A stretch of 64,000 nucleotides of DNA, from positions 1,162,001 through 1,226,000 of the forward strand of contig NZ_LT906478.1 of NCBI RefSeq assembly GCF_900187025.1, given 5' to 3'. The notes beneath the pieces were generated by a model. It searched no databases. It had not been told where the DNA came from and worked only from the letters and a program-made list of their open reading frames with translations. The translations under genes and the position numbers were made by a program. Positions 1 through 10,669 of this stretch are shown in pieces (position 1 is the stretch's first letter; every line of letters begins with the position of its first letter). Origin of the DNA: Listeria ivanovii subsp. ivanovii (GTDB lineage: Bacteria > Bacillota > Bacilli > Lactobacillales > Listeriaceae).

Positions 1-1281
1 AAAAAAAGAGGTCTACGTGTTCAGCCATTCAAAGTGGGACCCGATTATATTGATACGAATTATCATCAAGCAATTACCGGAGTTCCGTCGATCAATTTGG
101 ATAGTTTCTTAATAGCCGACGATTGCATGTTAGCTTCTCTGTTTCAAAAGCATGCTGCACTAGCAGATATATCTGTGATTGAAGGCGTGATGGGGCTTTT
201 TGATGGGTTAGGTGTAGACCGGGATAATGCCAGTACTTCTTTTATAGCAAAATGTACCAAAACACCGGTTATTTTAGTGGTTGATGGAAAGGCAATCTCC
301 ACTTCTGCCGCCGCAATTGTCGCTGGTTTTAACAGCTTTGATCCGGAACTAAAATTAGCCGGAGTGATTATAAACCGGGTAGCATCAGAGAGTCATTTTT
401 CCCTAATAAAAGGGGCGATTGAACGATATACGGATGTACCTGTGTTAGGTTATTTGCCGAAAAATTCGGATGTTGCGCTTCCTGAAAGACATCTCGGTTT
501 AGTCCCGCAAGAGGAAATGGGTGAACTAGAAGCGAAATGGTCATTACTTGGCGATTTAATTGAAACGCATGTCGATATGAAGAAATTGGTGCAAATTAGC
601 GAACTGGGCGGAGAATTTTTGAATGCTGATCTGAAAGTTCAACTACCAAATTTTTCTGGTAAAAAAGTAGCATACGCACTAGATGAAGCATTTCATTTTT
701 ACTACCAAGATAATTTAGACTTAATCAAATCGACAGGGGTAGAATTAATTCCATTTAGTCCACTGGAAGATAAAGCGTTGCCGGAAGCTGATTTCATTTA
801 TATTGGTGGAGGATTTCCAGAAGTATTTGCAAGTAGGCTAGCACTAAACTACTCGATGCGTGAGTCCATTTTGGCGGCGCATGAAAACGGTATTCCGATA
901 TATGCAGAATGTGGTGGTTTGATGTATCTCGGTACTAGTTTGGAAGTGAATGGGACGCTTTACGAAATGGTAGGCATTTTTGAAGGAGTGAGCAAGATGA
1001 CGGAGCGACTTCGGAAATTTGGTTATTGTTTTGCAACTCCAGCACACGATACACTACTTGGTAAAACCGGGACAACGATTCGTGGACATGAATTCCATCA
1101 CTCCATTTTTGAAACAACGGAAAAAACTTGTCTAAACTTGTCTAAAATGCGCGACGGAGCAGTTATTAAAGAATGGTGTGGCGGCTATCAAAAAGGGAAT
1201 ACTTTTGCGAGTTATCTGCACATCCATTTCTACCAAAATCCAGCTATCTTAATGCAGATGTTTGGAGCGATGAAACGATGA
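1..1281 (+). CDS. cbiA: Cobyrinic acid a,c-diamide synthase, 5' end cut by window
   Basis: ATP- and glutamine-dependent amidation of the a and c side chains of cobyrinate (cobalt-cobyrinate in the anaerobic route). The frame is open from base 1 ([18 protein letters not shown]), so the true start and the P-loop lie to the left; 426 residues are visible and about 25 are probably missing. The C-terminal half is a class I glutamine amidotransferase domain with the nucleophile Cys in AECGG (about residue 304 of the visible part) and a terminal HIHFYQNP segment. The stop overlaps the cbiB start (ATGA), consistent with translational coupling. First visible gene of the cob operon. Confidence 0.93.
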   Translation, partial: KKRGLRVQPFKVGPDYIDTNYHQAITGVPSINLDSFLIADDCMLASLFQKHAALADISVIEGVMGLFDGLGVDRDNASTSFIAKCTKTPVILVVDGKAISTSAAAIVAGFNSFDPELKLAGVIINRVASESHFSLIKGAIERYTDVPVLGYLPKNSDVALPERHLGLVPQEEMGELEAKWSLLGDLIETHVDMKKLVQISELGGEFLNADLKVQLPNFSGKKVAYALDEAFHFYYQDNLDLIKSTGVELIPFSPLEDKALPEADFIYIGGGFPEVFASRLALNYSMRESILAAHENGIPIYAECGGLMYLGTSLEVNGTLYEMVGIFEGVSKMTERLRKFGYCFATPAHDTLLGKTGTTIRGHEFHHSIFETTEKTCLNLSKMRDGAVIKEWCGGYQKGNTFASYLHIHFYQNPAILMQMFGAMKR

Positions 1282-2228
1282 CAGTGCTGTTTTATACGAC
1301 ATCTTTTATAGTAGATTGCCTTTTGGGGGATCCTTATAGTTGGCCACATCCAATTAAAGCAATTGGCAACTTCATCCAGCTGTTAGTTACTTTTTTACGA
1401 AAAATAAGTGAATCGGAAAAATGGTTGTATGTTGCTGGTGGAATCTTATTCGTTTTGACAGTTGGCTTGACTGGTGCTTTGTCCGCATTCCTACTTTTTA
1501 TTAGTGCAAAAGTGGCTTACTGGTTGTATGTGATTGTTTTTATCTATTTAGGCTACACGACTTTAGCGATGACTTGCCTTGCGAAAGAAGCGCGGAAAAT
1601 CCAGCGTACGCTAACGACTGGGGATTTAGCAGCAGCAAGAATTCAAGTTGGCATGATAGTTGGTCGTGACACAGAAAATCTTTCCAGAGAGCAAATTAGT
1701 AAAGCAACAATTGAAACAGTTGCCGAAAATACCGCGGATGGCGTCATTGCTCCACTTTTTTACTTATTCATTGGCGGTCCGGTGCTTGCCTTAATGTATA
1801 AGGCGGTGAATACACTAGATTCGATGGTTGGCTACAAAACAGAAAAATATCGTGCGATTGGTTTTGTTTCTGCCAAAATGGATGACATCGCAAACTTCAT
1901 CCCAGCAAGGCTCACGTGGCTCTTCCTAGTAATTGCGAGTTTTATATTAAAATATGATAGTCGAGCAGCGTGGAAAATAGGCTTACGGGATCGAAAAAAA
2001 CATACAAGTCCTAATTGCGCCTATCCAGAAGGCGCTGTTGCAGGAGCACTCGATATTACGCTCGGTGGAACACATGAATATTTTGGCGAAACAGTTGTTA
2101 AACCAACAATCGGTGACGGCGCAAGTCCAGTTACCCAGCAACAAATCAGCCAAACAATTAAATTACTTTATACCGCATCCAGCTGTGCTTTTATTATTTT
2201 CACAACGATACATTTATTACTATTTTAA
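1278..2228 (+). CDS. cbiB: Adenosylcobinamide-phosphate synthase CbiB, integral membrane
   Basis: Joins the aminopropanol (phosphate) arm to adenosylcobyric acid at the membrane. 316 residues from the ATG that overlaps the cbiA stop. A longer frame begins at 1173 inside cbiA, but 1278 gives the family N-terminus [19 protein letters not shown] and the usual length. Several hydrophobic helices are visible (about residues 1-20, 45-75, 80-110 and the C-terminus), and the family segment [10 protein letters not shown] occurs near the middle. Followed 12 bp later by cbiC. Confidence 0.92.
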   Translation: MTVLFYTTSFIVDCLLGDPYSWPHPIKAIGNFIQLLVTFLRKISESEKWLYVAGGILFVLTVGLTGALSAFLLFISAKVAYWLYVIVFIYLGYTTLAMTCLAKEARKIQRTLTTGDLAAARIQVGMIVGRDTENLSREQISKATIETVAENTADGVIAPLFYLFIGGPVLALMYKAVNTLDSMVGYKTEKYRAIGFVSAKMDDIANFIPARLTWLFLVIASFILKYDSRAAWKIGLRDRKKHTSPNCAYPEGAVAGALDITLGGTHEYFGETVVKPTIGDGASPVTQQQISQTIKLLYTASSCAFIIFTTIHLLLF

Positions 2229-2240
2229 AGGAGTGACAAA

Positions 2241-2873
2241 ATGAACTACATTAAAAATCCAGCAAAAATTGAAGAAAAAAGCTTCGAAATAATTCAACAA
2301 ATTATTGATGATATTAGACCGGATTACACGTTCCAAAATAAACTAGAAGAAGCAATTATTAAACGAGCAATACATACGACAGCAGATTTTGACTACTTGG
2401 ATAGTTTGGTTTTTCAACAGGGTGCCATTTCGAAAATCATCCATTGCTTACAAAATAAAGGAACCATTTTTACCGATACGAATATGGCGCTTAGTGGAAT
2501 TAATAAACGACTTTTAGATGAACTAGGTTGTAAATATCATTGTTACGTAAGTGATCCTGAAACAATCGAAATCGCTAAGCAACATGGCATTACAAGATCT
2601 ATGGCCGGAATAAAACTTGCTTCATTAAAAGACGGACCGAAACTATTTGTTCTTGGAAATGCTCCAACAGCTGTTTATAAAATTATCGAAATGGCAGAAA
2701 GTGGGCAGTTGCAACCAGATGCCGTAATTGCTGTTCCTGTAGGCTTTGTTGGCGCTGCGGAATGCAAAGAAGAAATTCTTGCGACGGATATTCCAGCTAT
2801 TGTGGCCCGCGGAAGAAAAGGTGGTAGTAATTTAGCTGCCGCGATTGTCAACGCAATTCTTATCACAATGTAA
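2241..2873 (+). CDS. cbiC: Cobalt-precorrin-8 methylmutase CbiC
   Basis: Moves the C-11 methyl group to C-12, converting cobalt-precorrin-8 to cobyrinate; soluble enzyme. 210 residues, typical for CbiC/CobH. The visible family segments are FTDTNMALSGINK (about residues 75-87), where the region ahead of the active site lies, and the C-terminal PVGFVGAAECKE and ARGRKGGSNLAAA segments. Ribosome-binding site AAAGGAG lies 6 bp upstream of the ATG. It sits in the operon between cbiB and cbiD. Confidence 0.93.
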   Translation: MNYIKNPAKIEEKSFEIIQQIIDDIRPDYTFQNKLEEAIIKRAIHTTADFDYLDSLVFQQGAISKIIHCLQNKGTIFTDTNMALSGINKRLLDELGCKYHCYVSDPETIEIAKQHGITRSMAGIKLASLKDGPKLFVLGNAPTAVYKIIEMAESGQLQPDAVIAVPVGFVGAAECKEEILATDIPAIVARGRKGGSNLAAAIVNAILITM

Positions 2874-2888
2874 AGAAGGCAGGCCAAT

Positions 2889-4010
2889 ATGGAAGATTTT
2901 ATTTATTATAACGGCAAAAAATATCGAAAAGGTTATACAACTGGAACATGTGCAGCCGCAGCCGCCAAAGCTTGTGTGGAAATGATTTTAACGCAAGAAG
3001 AAGTGAATGCTGTTCAAGTAGAAACAACCGGCGGACAGATATTGGAAATCCCAGTAGCAAAACAACAATTTTCCAAAACAAAAGCAACTGCTGCGGTACA
3101 AAAAGATGGCGGAGATGATATTGATGCGACTCATGGCATGTGGATTTTTGTTGATGTAGAGGTAACGGACGATGATGAAATCCATTTAGACGGAGGAATT
3201 GGCATTGGTCGTGCTACACAAAAAGGAATTTCTGTGGCAGTTGGTGAGGCGGCTATTAACCCAGCGCCGCGAAAGAATATCCTTTCAACTGTCCGAGAGT
3301 CGCTTGGTGAAACTAGTGGAGCCAATATTTTAGTTTATGCACCAGAAGGAGAAGAACGCGCCAAACGTACAATGAACAGCAATCTTGGTATTATCGGCGG
3401 AATTTCTATCCTTGGAACAACTGGAATTGTCACGCCCATGTCAGATGAAGGCTGGAAAAAGTCGCTATCCATCGAATTAGAAATGAAACGAGTGCAAGGA
3501 ATGGAACAAATCATTTTAGTTCCAGGAAATTACGGCGATGATTTTGTCCAAAATACACTTGGATTTTCGAGCAATCAAGTTGTTTCGATGAGTAATTTTG
3601 TGGGCTATATGCTGAAAGAAACACAACGTCTTGCCTTTAAACGAGTTTTAATGGTAGGGCACTTCGGCAAATTAGTTAAAGTATCGGCGGGAATATTTAC
3701 GACATACAGTAAAGATGCGGATGCGCGTGCAGAAATCTTGGTCGCCAACCTCGCTCTTCTCGGCGCCCCACTTTCACTATTACAAGAAGTCGAAAAATGC
3801 AATACAACTGAAGCAGCAGGTGAATTAATTGAAGCAGCAGGTTTTACACAAGTTTATGACGTAATTGTTCAAAAAATTAAAGCAAGGTCCGAACGCTTTC
3901 TCAAGTTTACCAAACCAAGCGTAGAAATTGATGTGGTAACTTTTTCAACCGAACGAGGCTTACTTGCTTCCACGAAAAATATCGAGGTTTTACGGGAGGA
4001 ATGGCAGTGA
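2889..4010 (+). CDS. cbiD: Cobalt-precorrin-5B C1-methyltransferase CbiD
   Basis: C-1 methylation step of the anaerobic corrin route, specific to the early-cobalt pathway. 373 residues. The N-terminal signature [15 protein letters not shown] (about residues 14-28) and the motif [13 protein letters not shown] are characteristic of CbiD. It has no resemblance to the tetrapyrrole-methylase fold of CbiE/F/H/L, as known for this family. Its 3' end overlaps the cbiE start by 10 bp. Confidence 0.93.
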   Translation: MEDFIYYNGKKYRKGYTTGTCAAAAAKACVEMILTQEEVNAVQVETTGGQILEIPVAKQQFSKTKATAAVQKDGGDDIDATHGMWIFVDVEVTDDDEIHLDGGIGIGRATQKGISVAVGEAAINPAPRKNILSTVRESLGETSGANILVYAPEGEERAKRTMNSNLGIIGGISILGTTGIVTPMSDEGWKKSLSIELEMKRVQGMEQIILVPGNYGDDFVQNTLGFSSNQVVSMSNFVGYMLKETQRLAFKRVLMVGHFGKLVKVSAGIFTTYSKDADARAEILVANLALLGAPLSLLQEVEKCNTTEAAGELIEAAGFTQVYDVIVQKIKARSERFLKFTKPSVEIDVVTFSTERGLLASTKNIEVLREEWQ

Positions 4011-4603
4011 TTAGTGTAGTAGGAATTGGGCCAGGTAATTCGAGTTTTTTAACGCGTGAAGCAATAGTGGCGCTTGAAATGGCCGATACAATTTTTGGTT
4101 CCAAGCGGCAACTACAAGAAGTAAGCAATATAACAACAGCAACAAAAGAACTTTTACCAAAAAAATTAGTAGATTTAAAAACCATTCAACATAAAGACAA
4201 GGAAGTGGTTATTTTAGCTTCCGGAGACCCGTTGCTGTATGGGATTGGGAACTGGACGATGACCCATTTTCCAGAAGAAGTCCGGATTATTCCAGGTATT
4301 AGTTCCATTCAAATCATGTTTCATAAAATTGGTCTCCCTATGAATGATTGTTTTATCACAAGTAGTCACGGTAAAACTCCAGATTTCGAATTCTTATTAC
4401 AACATTCCAAAGTAGCGATGGTAACAGATACACTGATTGGTCCATACGAAATCGCCCAAGAAATTTTAAAACGAGACTTAAAAAAAATAATCTATATTGG
4501 TGAAAATTTAAGTTCAACGGAAGAGCGAATCCATCAACTTTCGCCGAATAAAGTAGCAAAAAAATACGATATGAATGTTGTGGTGATTGTAGATGAAGGA
4601 TGA
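4001..4603 (+). CDS. cbiE: Cobalt-precorrin-7 C5-methyltransferase CbiE
   Basis: SAM-dependent methylation at C-5. 200 residues with the tetrapyrrole-methylase fold: N-terminal [13 protein letters not shown], then [12 protein letters not shown] (about residues 70-81) and IIPGISSIQ. In many bacteria CbiE is fused to CbiT (CobL); here the two are separate overlapping genes. ATG start at 4001 follows GGGAGG inside the cbiD 3' end, so translation is probably coupled. Confidence 0.92.
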   Translation: MAVISVVGIGPGNSSFLTREAIVALEMADTIFGSKRQLQEVSNITTATKELLPKKLVDLKTIQHKDKEVVILASGDPLLYGIGNWTMTHFPEEVRIIPGISSIQIMFHKIGLPMNDCFITSSHGKTPDFEFLLQHSKVAMVTDTLIGPYEIAQEILKRDLKKIIYIGENLSSTEERIHQLSPNKVAKKYDMNVVVIVDEG

Positions 4604-5162
4604 AGTATTTATTCGCGGCAAAGTTCCAATGACAAAAGCGGAAGTTCGAGCAGCAAGCATTGATTTACTTGGATTAAATAGTACGTGCCGAAAAGTACTA
4701 GATGTTGGCGCTGGTACAGGAAGCGTGGGGCTCCAAATTGCTTGCACGTATCCAGAAATCGAGGTAACAGCTATCGAGCGAAATTCAGATGCTGTAGAAC
4801 TTATCAACCAGAATAAAACAAAATTCGGGTTGCAAAATATCGCTGTTATCGAAGCTAATGCTCCAGTAGAAATGCCAGTAACTAACCAATTCGATGCGAT
4901 TTTTATTGGCGGTAGTGGCGGAAATTTAACCGATATTATTGATTGGTCACTGGAACATTTGAAAACAAACGGGCATTTAGTACTCAATTTTATTTTGCTC
5001 GAGAATGCTCTTACCGCCATGCTGTATCTAGAAGAATGTGCGGTTAGTGAATTGACGATGAAACAAATCCAAGTAGCAAATTGGCATAAACTCGGTGCAG
5101 GACATTACTTTGCACCACAAAATCTAACTATGATTATTGGCTGTAAAAAAATAGAGGAGTGA
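4593..5162 (+). CDS. cbiT: Cobalt-precorrin-6B C15-methyltransferase (decarboxylating) CbiT
   Basis: Methylates C-15 and decarboxylates the C-12 acetate chain. 189 residues with a class I SAM-methyltransferase Rossmann fold: motif [17 protein letters not shown] (about residues 36-51), acidic residue at the end of beta-2 in VTAIERN, and [11 protein letters not shown]. Overlaps cbiE by 11 bp, forming with it the functional equivalent of CobL. Confidence 0.92.
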   Translation: MKDEVFIRGKVPMTKAEVRAASIDLLGLNSTCRKVLDVGAGTGSVGLQIACTYPEIEVTAIERNSDAVELINQNKTKFGLQNIAVIEANAPVEMPVTNQFDAIFIGGSGGNLTDIIDWSLEHLKTNGHLVLNFILLENALTAMLYLEECAVSELTMKQIQVANWHKLGAGHYFAPQNLTMIIGCKKIEE

Positions 5163-5167
5163 AAAAA

Positions 5168-5917
5168 ATGGCACAAGTACATTTCGTCGGAGCAGGACCT
5201 GGAGACAAAGAACTAATTACATTAAAAGGATACCAATTACTAAAAGAAGCAGATGTGGTGATTTACGCAGGTTCGCTAGTGAATCCAGAACTATTAGAAT
5301 ACTGTAAAGCAGACTGTGAAATTCATAATAGTGCAAGTATGAACTTAATCGAAATAATTGATTGTATGGAAAAAGGCGTGACTGCTGGGAAAGAAGTAGT
5401 TCGCTTGCAAACAGGCGACTTCTCTATTTATGGTTCGATTCGTGAACAAGTAGAAGAAATGAAAAAACGTTCGATTCCATTCACATGTACTCCAGGGGTT
5501 AGTTCTTTCCTTGGGGCAGCAAGTAGCTTTGGAGTAGAATATACCGTTCCGGAAGTAAGCCAAAGCGTTATTATTACCCGAATGGCTGGAAGAACCCCGG
5601 TACCATCCCGCGAATCGCTTAGATCTTATGCGGCTCACCAAACATCCATGGTTATTTTTCTTTCTGTTCAAGGAATCCGGAAAGTTGTTTCAGAGCTAAT
5701 CAAAGGCGGATACAAACCCGAAACCCCAGCTGCTGTCATTTACAAAGCGACTTGGGCAGAAGAGAAAAAAGTCACAGGAACACTTCAAGACATCGCTGAA
5801 AAAGTCACAGAAGCAGGCATTACAAAAACAGCACTAATCATGGTTGGCGACTTCCTTGGAGAAGAATTTTATTACTCCAAACTATATGACAAGGACTTCA
5901 AGCATGAGTATAGATAA
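5168..5917 (+). CDS. cbiF: Cobalt-precorrin-4 C11-methyltransferase CbiF
   Basis: SAM-dependent C-11 methylation. 249 residues from the ATG at 5168. An in-frame GTG at 5159 would overlap the GAGGAG ribosome-binding site, and the ATG gives the family N-terminus [16 protein letters not shown]. The tetrapyrrole-methylase motifs [13 protein letters not shown] and [13 protein letters not shown] are visible. Its last 14 bp overlap cbiG. Confidence 0.93.
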   Translation: MAQVHFVGAGPGDKELITLKGYQLLKEADVVIYAGSLVNPELLEYCKADCEIHNSASMNLIEIIDCMEKGVTAGKEVVRLQTGDFSIYGSIREQVEEMKKRSIPFTCTPGVSSFLGAASSFGVEYTVPEVSQSVIITRMAGRTPVPSRESLRSYAAHQTSMVIFLSVQGIRKVVSELIKGGYKPETPAAVIYKATWAEEKKVTGTLQDIAEKVTEAGITKTALIMVGDFLGEEFYYSKLYDKDFKHEYR

Positions 5918-6935
5918 GCTTGCGATTATTGCAGTCACAGCTCGTGGCCGAGATTTGGCAATCCAACTAACCAATACTATTGATGCAACTATTTTTGTAC
6001 CAGCAAAGCATGTAAACAGTAAAAGCCAAGCCTTACAACCTGATTTTCGAACTGGAATGCAAGCACTTTTTTCTAAGTATCAAGGTTTAATTTGTATTAT
6101 GGCTACTGGAATAGTCGTTCGAACACTTGCACCAGTCATTCAAGATAAATTATCCGACCCAGCCGTACTTGTTATGGATGAAAATGGTGAATTTGTCATT
6201 AGTTTACTTTCAGGACATGTCGGCGGTGCAAACGAACTGACAGAAAAAGTTGCCGCTTTAACAAATGGTAAAGCGGTAATTACGACCGCAACTGACCGCG
6301 CGAATGTAGCGGCAATTGACAATATTGCTAAAGCTATGGATGGCTATTTACCAGATTTTAAAGCAACAACGAAACGTATTAACGGTCTACTCGCTGCTGG
6401 TGAAGAAGTTGGAATTTATTTGGATGAACCACTAACTATCGACCAAAGAGGTTTTACAGAAAAAGCAGTTAGCCCACTTGTCTATATTTCCACTAAATTA
6501 CAACTTCCTGCGACAGACCTAGAACGAATTAGGCTCATCCCAAGACATCGCGTACTTGGTGTTGGTTGTCGAAAAGGCATTTCAACGGAAACTATTGATA
6601 CTGCTTTTAACCATTTTTGTGAACAAGAAAACATTCATCCACGAGCATTCGCGGAAATTCATAGTATTTCTATTAAAGAACAAGAGCCTGCAATTAGGCA
6701 TTTAGCGGAAAAATGGGAGATGAAATTTATTGTCCATTCAGCAGAGGAACTGCAAACCGTAGCTGAAAAATATCCAACATCTGAATTTGTGAAAAAAACA
6801 GTACAAGTTGGCAATGTTGCTTTATCCTCGGCTGATATCGGAAGTAGCGGCAACGTAATTTCCGCTAGATTTGCAGAAACTGGTGTGACATTTGCAGCAG
6901 GAAAATTAACTAAAAATAATGAGGTGGCAAAATGA
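5904..6935 (+). CDS. cbiG: Cobalt-precorrin-5A hydrolase CbiG
   Basis: Opens the delta-lactone of cobalt-precorrin-5A and releases acetaldehyde. 343 residues from ATG 5904 ([15 protein letters not shown]), preceded by AAGGA at 8 bp. A longer open frame from 5844 lies wholly inside cbiF and is rejected. Visible parts: N-terminal domain with [14 protein letters not shown], linker with [14 protein letters not shown], and C-terminal domain with [11 protein letters not shown]. Stop overlaps cbiH (ATGA). Confidence 0.92.
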   Translation: MSIDKLAIIAVTARGRDLAIQLTNTIDATIFVPAKHVNSKSQALQPDFRTGMQALFSKYQGLICIMATGIVVRTLAPVIQDKLSDPAVLVMDENGEFVISLLSGHVGGANELTEKVAALTNGKAVITTATDRANVAAIDNIAKAMDGYLPDFKATTKRINGLLAAGEEVGIYLDEPLTIDQRGFTEKAVSPLVYISTKLQLPATDLERIRLIPRHRVLGVGCRKGISTETIDTAFNHFCEQENIHPRAFAEIHSISIKEQEPAIRHLAEKWEMKFIVHSAEELQTVAEKYPTSEFVKKTVQVGNVALSSADIGSSGNVISARFAETGVTFAAGKLTKNNEVAK

Positions 6936-7657
6936 TTTATGTGATTGGGATTGGACCTGGAGATAAACGCTTAATGACAGGCGAGGCACTACAAGCAATA
7001 GAAGAAGCAGATGTTATCGTTGGTTATGTAACATACATTAAATTAATCAAAGAACTTATCAAGGACAAGGAAATAGTAAAAACCGGTATGCGCCGGGAAA
7101 TTGATCGCTGCCAAGAAGCAGTTAATATCGCACTAACTGGAAAAAACGTAGCTGTTGTTTCCAGTGGCGACGCTGGGATATATGGTATGGCCGGTTTAGT
7201 TTTAGAATTAGCCGAAAAAAGTAATCCAGAACTTGAAGTAAAAGTAGTTCCCGGAATTACTGCCAGTATTGGCGCAGCAGCAGTACTTGGTGCGCCGATT
7301 ATGCACGACTTTTGTCATATTAGTCTAAGTGATTTAATGACTCCTTGGGAAGTGATTGAAAAACGTTTGCTACATGCAGCGATGGCTGATTTTGTCGTTT
7401 GTTTTTACAATCCAAGAAGTAAGGGCCGCGCAAATCATTTAGCCAATGCTTTTCAAAAAATGATGGAATTTAAATCAGCCGATACGATTGTTGGCATAGT
7501 GAAAGATGTCGGGCGTAAAGAAGAACGGAAAATCATCACAACGATGCGCGAAATGGATTATGAATTAGTAGACATGACAACGATGGTTATTGTCGGTAAC
7601 AAAGAAACCTATGTGAAAAACGGAAAAATGATTACACCACGAGGATACTCGCTATGA
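6932..7657 (+). CDS. cbiH: Cobalt-precorrin-3B C17-methyltransferase CbiH
   Basis: SAM-dependent C-17 methylation with ring contraction. 241 residues, tetrapyrrole-methylase fold: [15 protein letters not shown] at the N-terminus, VVSSGDAGIYGMAG (about residues 74-87), VVPGITASIGAAA. Neighbour overlaps at both ends (4 bp with cbiG and 4 bp with cbiJ) show tight coupling. Assigned to CbiH rather than CbiF or CbiL by the SGDAGIYGMAG form and by its position before cbiJ. Confidence 0.92.
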   Translation: MIYVIGIGPGDKRLMTGEALQAIEEADVIVGYVTYIKLIKELIKDKEIVKTGMRREIDRCQEAVNIALTGKNVAVVSSGDAGIYGMAGLVLELAEKSNPELEVKVVPGITASIGAAAVLGAPIMHDFCHISLSDLMTPWEVIEKRLLHAAMADFVVCFYNPRSKGRANHLANAFQKMMEFKSADTIVGIVKDVGRKEERKIITTMREMDYELVDMTTMVIVGNKETYVKNGKMITPRGYSL

Positions 7658-8406
7658 TTTTTGTTCTTGGTGGCACTTCTGATAGCCTAATCATTAGCGA
7701 TTGGCTAACGGAAAAGGGGCTCGATTTCTCACTATCGGTTGCAACAGAATACGGTGCAACACTTGCAAATCAGCATGCCAAAAAAGTATTTTGCGGAAGA
7801 TTATCCAAAACAGAAATGCTAGCAAAATGGCAAATAGAGAACGTAACTGCTGTCATTGATGGGACTCATCCTTTTGCAACGATTGTTTCTGAAACAGCAA
7901 TGGAAGCTTGTTTAGAAGCAGCTATCCCTTACATTCGCTTTGAACGAACAAGTGAGCAAGCGGAAAATACATTTTTAGTCGCTAATATTGAAGAAGCATG
8001 TACAACCGCTAACAAACTGGGAGAACGGATTTTCCTTACAACCGGAAGCAAAAATTTACCAGAATTTGTCGAACGCTTAACAGATAAACATCTTATCGCA
8101 CGAATTTTACCAGTATCAGATGTGATTCGTTCTGCGGAAAATTTAGGGTTAGTAGCGGATCAGTTAATCGGTATGAAAGGCCCTTTTACGAAAGAAGCCA
8201 ATAAAACGCAGCTAGAAATGACACAAGCAGATGTTTTAATTACAAAAGAAAGTGGCAAACAAGGTGGTTTTCAAGAAAAACTAGCGGCAGCAGCAGAATT
8301 AAACATTCCAGTCGTCGTTATCCGTCGAAAAATTCTAAACTACCCAATCGAAATAAATCATGTAACAGAACTACCAGAAATTTTAACACAATGGGAGGTC
8401 TACTAA
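7654..8406 (+). CDS. cbiJ: Cobalt-precorrin-6A reductase CbiJ
   Basis: NAD(P)H-dependent reduction of cobalt-precorrin-6A. 250 residues. N-terminal nucleotide-binding stretch FVLGGTSDSLI, then VIDGTHPFA (about residues 67-75) and FLTTGSKNLPEF, all typical of CbiJ/CobK. The stop codon shares one base with the next start (TAATG). Confidence 0.92.
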   Translation: MIFVLGGTSDSLIISDWLTEKGLDFSLSVATEYGATLANQHAKKVFCGRLSKTEMLAKWQIENVTAVIDGTHPFATIVSETAMEACLEAAIPYIRFERTSEQAENTFLVANIEEACTTANKLGERIFLTTGSKNLPEFVERLTDKHLIARILPVSDVIRSAENLGLVADQLIGMKGPFTKEANKTQLEMTQADVLITKESGKQGGFQEKLAAAAELNIPVVVIRRKILNYPIEINHVTELPEILTQWEVY

Positions 8407-9887
8407 TGGGAAAAGTCATATTAATCGGTGCCGGTCCTGGAGATGCACAGCTACTGACAGTAAAAGGTTTAGCCGCACTTCAAAAAGCAGATGTCATTGT
8501 CTATGATCGCTTAGTCGAGCCGGCAATGCTTCAAGAGCGTAAACCCAGCTGCAAACTCATTTATGTTGGAAAAGAACCATTACATCATCCAATTCCACAA
8601 GAGGAGATTGAACAAATACTTGTTAGAGAATCAAAAACAAATAATCTAGTAGTACGCTTAAAAGCAGGAGACCCATATGTGTTTGGTCGTGGTGGCGAAG
8701 AAGGAGAAACGCTTTATCAAGCAGGAATTCCATTTGAAGTTATTCCGGGAATTACTTCGGCGATTGGCGGGTTGGCTTATGCTGGAATTCCCGTGACCCA
8801 CCGTGATTTCGCCTCGAGCTTTCACGTAATTACTGGTCACTTGAAAAAAGGACGCGATCCACTTGATTGGGAAGCATTAGCTCGGTTAGAAGGAACGCTC
8901 ATTTTTCTAATGGGAATGACAAACCTGCCAAATATTTGCGCGAACTTGCTGCAATACGGTCGTAATCCAGAAACAGCTGTCGGAATTGTTCAATGGGCCT
9001 CACGCGGAAAACAATTGACTGTCACTGGAAGCTTAGCAACTATTGAGCAAAAAGTAGCAGAATCCGGTATTTCCTCGCCGGCACTTATAGTTGTAGGAAA
9101 TGTTGTAACTTTAAGACCACAATTGAACTTTTTTGAAGAATTGCCTCTGTTCCATACAAAAGTTTTATTACCAAGAGCACGCAAAGGAAAAAGTATGCTC
9201 GCGGAAAATATTCGTGATTTAGGCGGCGAAGTAACGATGTACCCAAATATCCAAGTACTCGATATCGCCCCAACAAAAACTGCTGGACAACTCGCTGAAT
9301 ATCAAGAACTGCTTTTCACCTCCAAAGAAGCGGTCGAACGCTTTTTCAATTACTTAGGGTCGATAAATTTAGATGTTCGTAGCTTGAAAAACACCCATCT
9401 AACTGCAATTGGCAAACAAACAAAAGAAGCCTTTACAGAAAAAGGAATTATACCCGATAGCTTTATAAAAAGACGTAGCCAAGAATTAATTTTAGAGCAT
9501 GCGTCCCGTTTTAAAGCTAATCAAGCTAGCCTAATTGTTGGAAGCGTGCTTGATACAGCAGAAGTACAAACGATGTTAGCAGGAATTGAAACGGTTCAAA
9601 CCATGCCGTTATACGATATGCGCCCAGTGACAGAACGCCCATTTGATCTCGAATGCTTTGATCAAATTTGTTTTTCTAGTTCGCGCGCGGTTCATAACTT
9701 GCTTGCAGTTCTAACCGCGGAAGAAAAAGCGCTCTTACAACAAAAAACAATTTTATCTATTGGCAGATTCACAAGCGCTACTTTAGCATCATTTGGTTTT
9801 ACGAATTATTATCAAGCCGAAAATGCCACACCAGAAAGCTTCATCGAGTTAATCCAAAAAACAAAACTAGAAGGAGTACTGCAATGA
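8406..9887 (+). CDS. cobA-hemD: Fused uroporphyrinogen-III C-methyltransferase / uroporphyrinogen-III synthase
   Basis: Two-domain protein of 493 residues. Residues 1 to about 240 are a SUMT-type methylase making precorrin-2 (GAGPGDAQLLTVKG, LKAGDPYVFGRGGEE, VIPGITSAIGG). Residues about 250 to 493 resemble HemD uroporphyrinogen-III synthase, which closes the tetrapyrrole (LPRARKGKSMLAENIRDLG, FSSSRAVHNLL near the end). The start at 8406 is chosen because GGGAGG lies 8 bp upstream; the in-frame ATG at 8391 overlaps that site. The fusion puts substrate supply and the first committed methylation into one chain inside the cob operon. Confidence 0.9.
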   Translation: MGKVILIGAGPGDAQLLTVKGLAALQKADVIVYDRLVEPAMLQERKPSCKLIYVGKEPLHHPIPQEEIEQILVRESKTNNLVVRLKAGDPYVFGRGGEEGETLYQAGIPFEVIPGITSAIGGLAYAGIPVTHRDFASSFHVITGHLKKGRDPLDWEALARLEGTLIFLMGMTNLPNICANLLQYGRNPETAVGIVQWASRGKQLTVTGSLATIEQKVAESGISSPALIVVGNVVTLRPQLNFFEELPLFHTKVLLPRARKGKSMLAENIRDLGGEVTMYPNIQVLDIAPTKTAGQLAEYQELLFTSKEAVERFFNYLGSINLDVRSLKNTHLTAIGKQTKEAFTEKGIIPDSFIKRRSQELILEHASRFKANQASLIVGSVLDTAEVQTMLAGIETVQTMPLYDMRPVTERPFDLECFDQICFSSSRAVHNLLAVLTAEEKALLQQKTILSIGRFTSATLASFGFTNYYQAENATPESFIELIQKTKLEGVLQ

Positions 9888-10669
9888 AAAAAGCCATTTT
9901 AGTTGTTAGTTTCGGAACAAGTTATCCAGAAACAAGAGCAAAAACAATTGAAGCTTGCGAAAAAAGAGTCGCAAAAGAATTTCCGGATTATACAGTTTTC
10001 CGCGCCTTCACTTCAAACAAAATCATTAAAAAACTGAAAACACGTGACGATATGGATGTCGACACACCCAGCCAAGCTTTGAATAAACTAAAAGAATTAG
10101 GATACAACGAAGTCATTATTCAGTCGTTACATATTATTAGTGGCGGGGAATTCGAAAAAATCACAGCACAAGTGAAAAAATTCCAATCCGCCTTTGATTC
10201 AATCATCATCAGCCAACCGCTACTTGACTCCAAAGAAGATTATGAAAAAGCCATCGAAGCCATTCGTTATCAAATGCCAAAACTAACCGAGAATGAAGCA
10301 CTAATTTTGATGGGACATGGTTCGAAGCATCACGCTTTTAGTGCTTATGCTTGTTTAGACCATATGCTGCTAAATGAACCTATCTATCTTTGTGCAGTAG
10401 AAAGTTATCCTGGGCTTGACCAAGTGATTCAGCGCTTGCAAAAAGTCGGAATCAAGAAAGCGCATCTTATGCCATTCATGCTCGTTGCGGGCGATCATGC
10501 CACGAATGATATGGCTTCGGACGAGGAAGATTCATGGAAAAGCACGTTAGAAAAAGCAGGCATTGAAACAGAATGTCATTTGCAAGGCCTAGGTGAAAAC
10601 CCACTTATTCAAGCTCAGTTCATCGACCATATCCATACGGCAATCGAAAGGGTGAATCTACGTGGCTAA
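9884..10669 (+). CDS. cbiK: Sirohydrochlorin cobaltochelatase CbiK
   Basis: Inserts Co2+ into sirohydrochlorin, which defines the early-cobalt (anaerobic) branch. 261 residues. N-terminal ILVVSFGTSYPETRAKTI, and metal-binding His in MGHGSKHHAF (about residues 145-154) and in the C-terminal MLVAGDHATNDM. ATGA overlap with cobA-hemD and 8-bp overlap with cbiL. The cobalt comes from the CbiMNQO importer encoded downstream. Confidence 0.93.
   Translation: MKKAILVVSFGTSYPETRAKTIEACEKRVAKEFPDYTVFRAFTSNKIIKKLKTRDDMDVDTPSQALNKLKELGYNEVIIQSLHIISGGEFEKITAQVKKFQSAFDSIIISQPLLDSKEDYEKAIEAIRYQMPKLTENEALILMGHGSKHHAFSAYACLDHMLLNEPIYLCAVESYPGLDQVIQRLQKVGIKKAHLMPFMLVAGDHATNDMASDEEDSWKSTLEKAGIETECHLQGLGENPLIQAQFIDHIHTAIERVNLRG

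Noticed and set aside
844-1117. Minus-strand frames in cbiA, and the many similar minus-strand frames across the cob operon
   Set aside because: They are antisense shadows of well-recognised genes, without ribosome-binding sites or family features.
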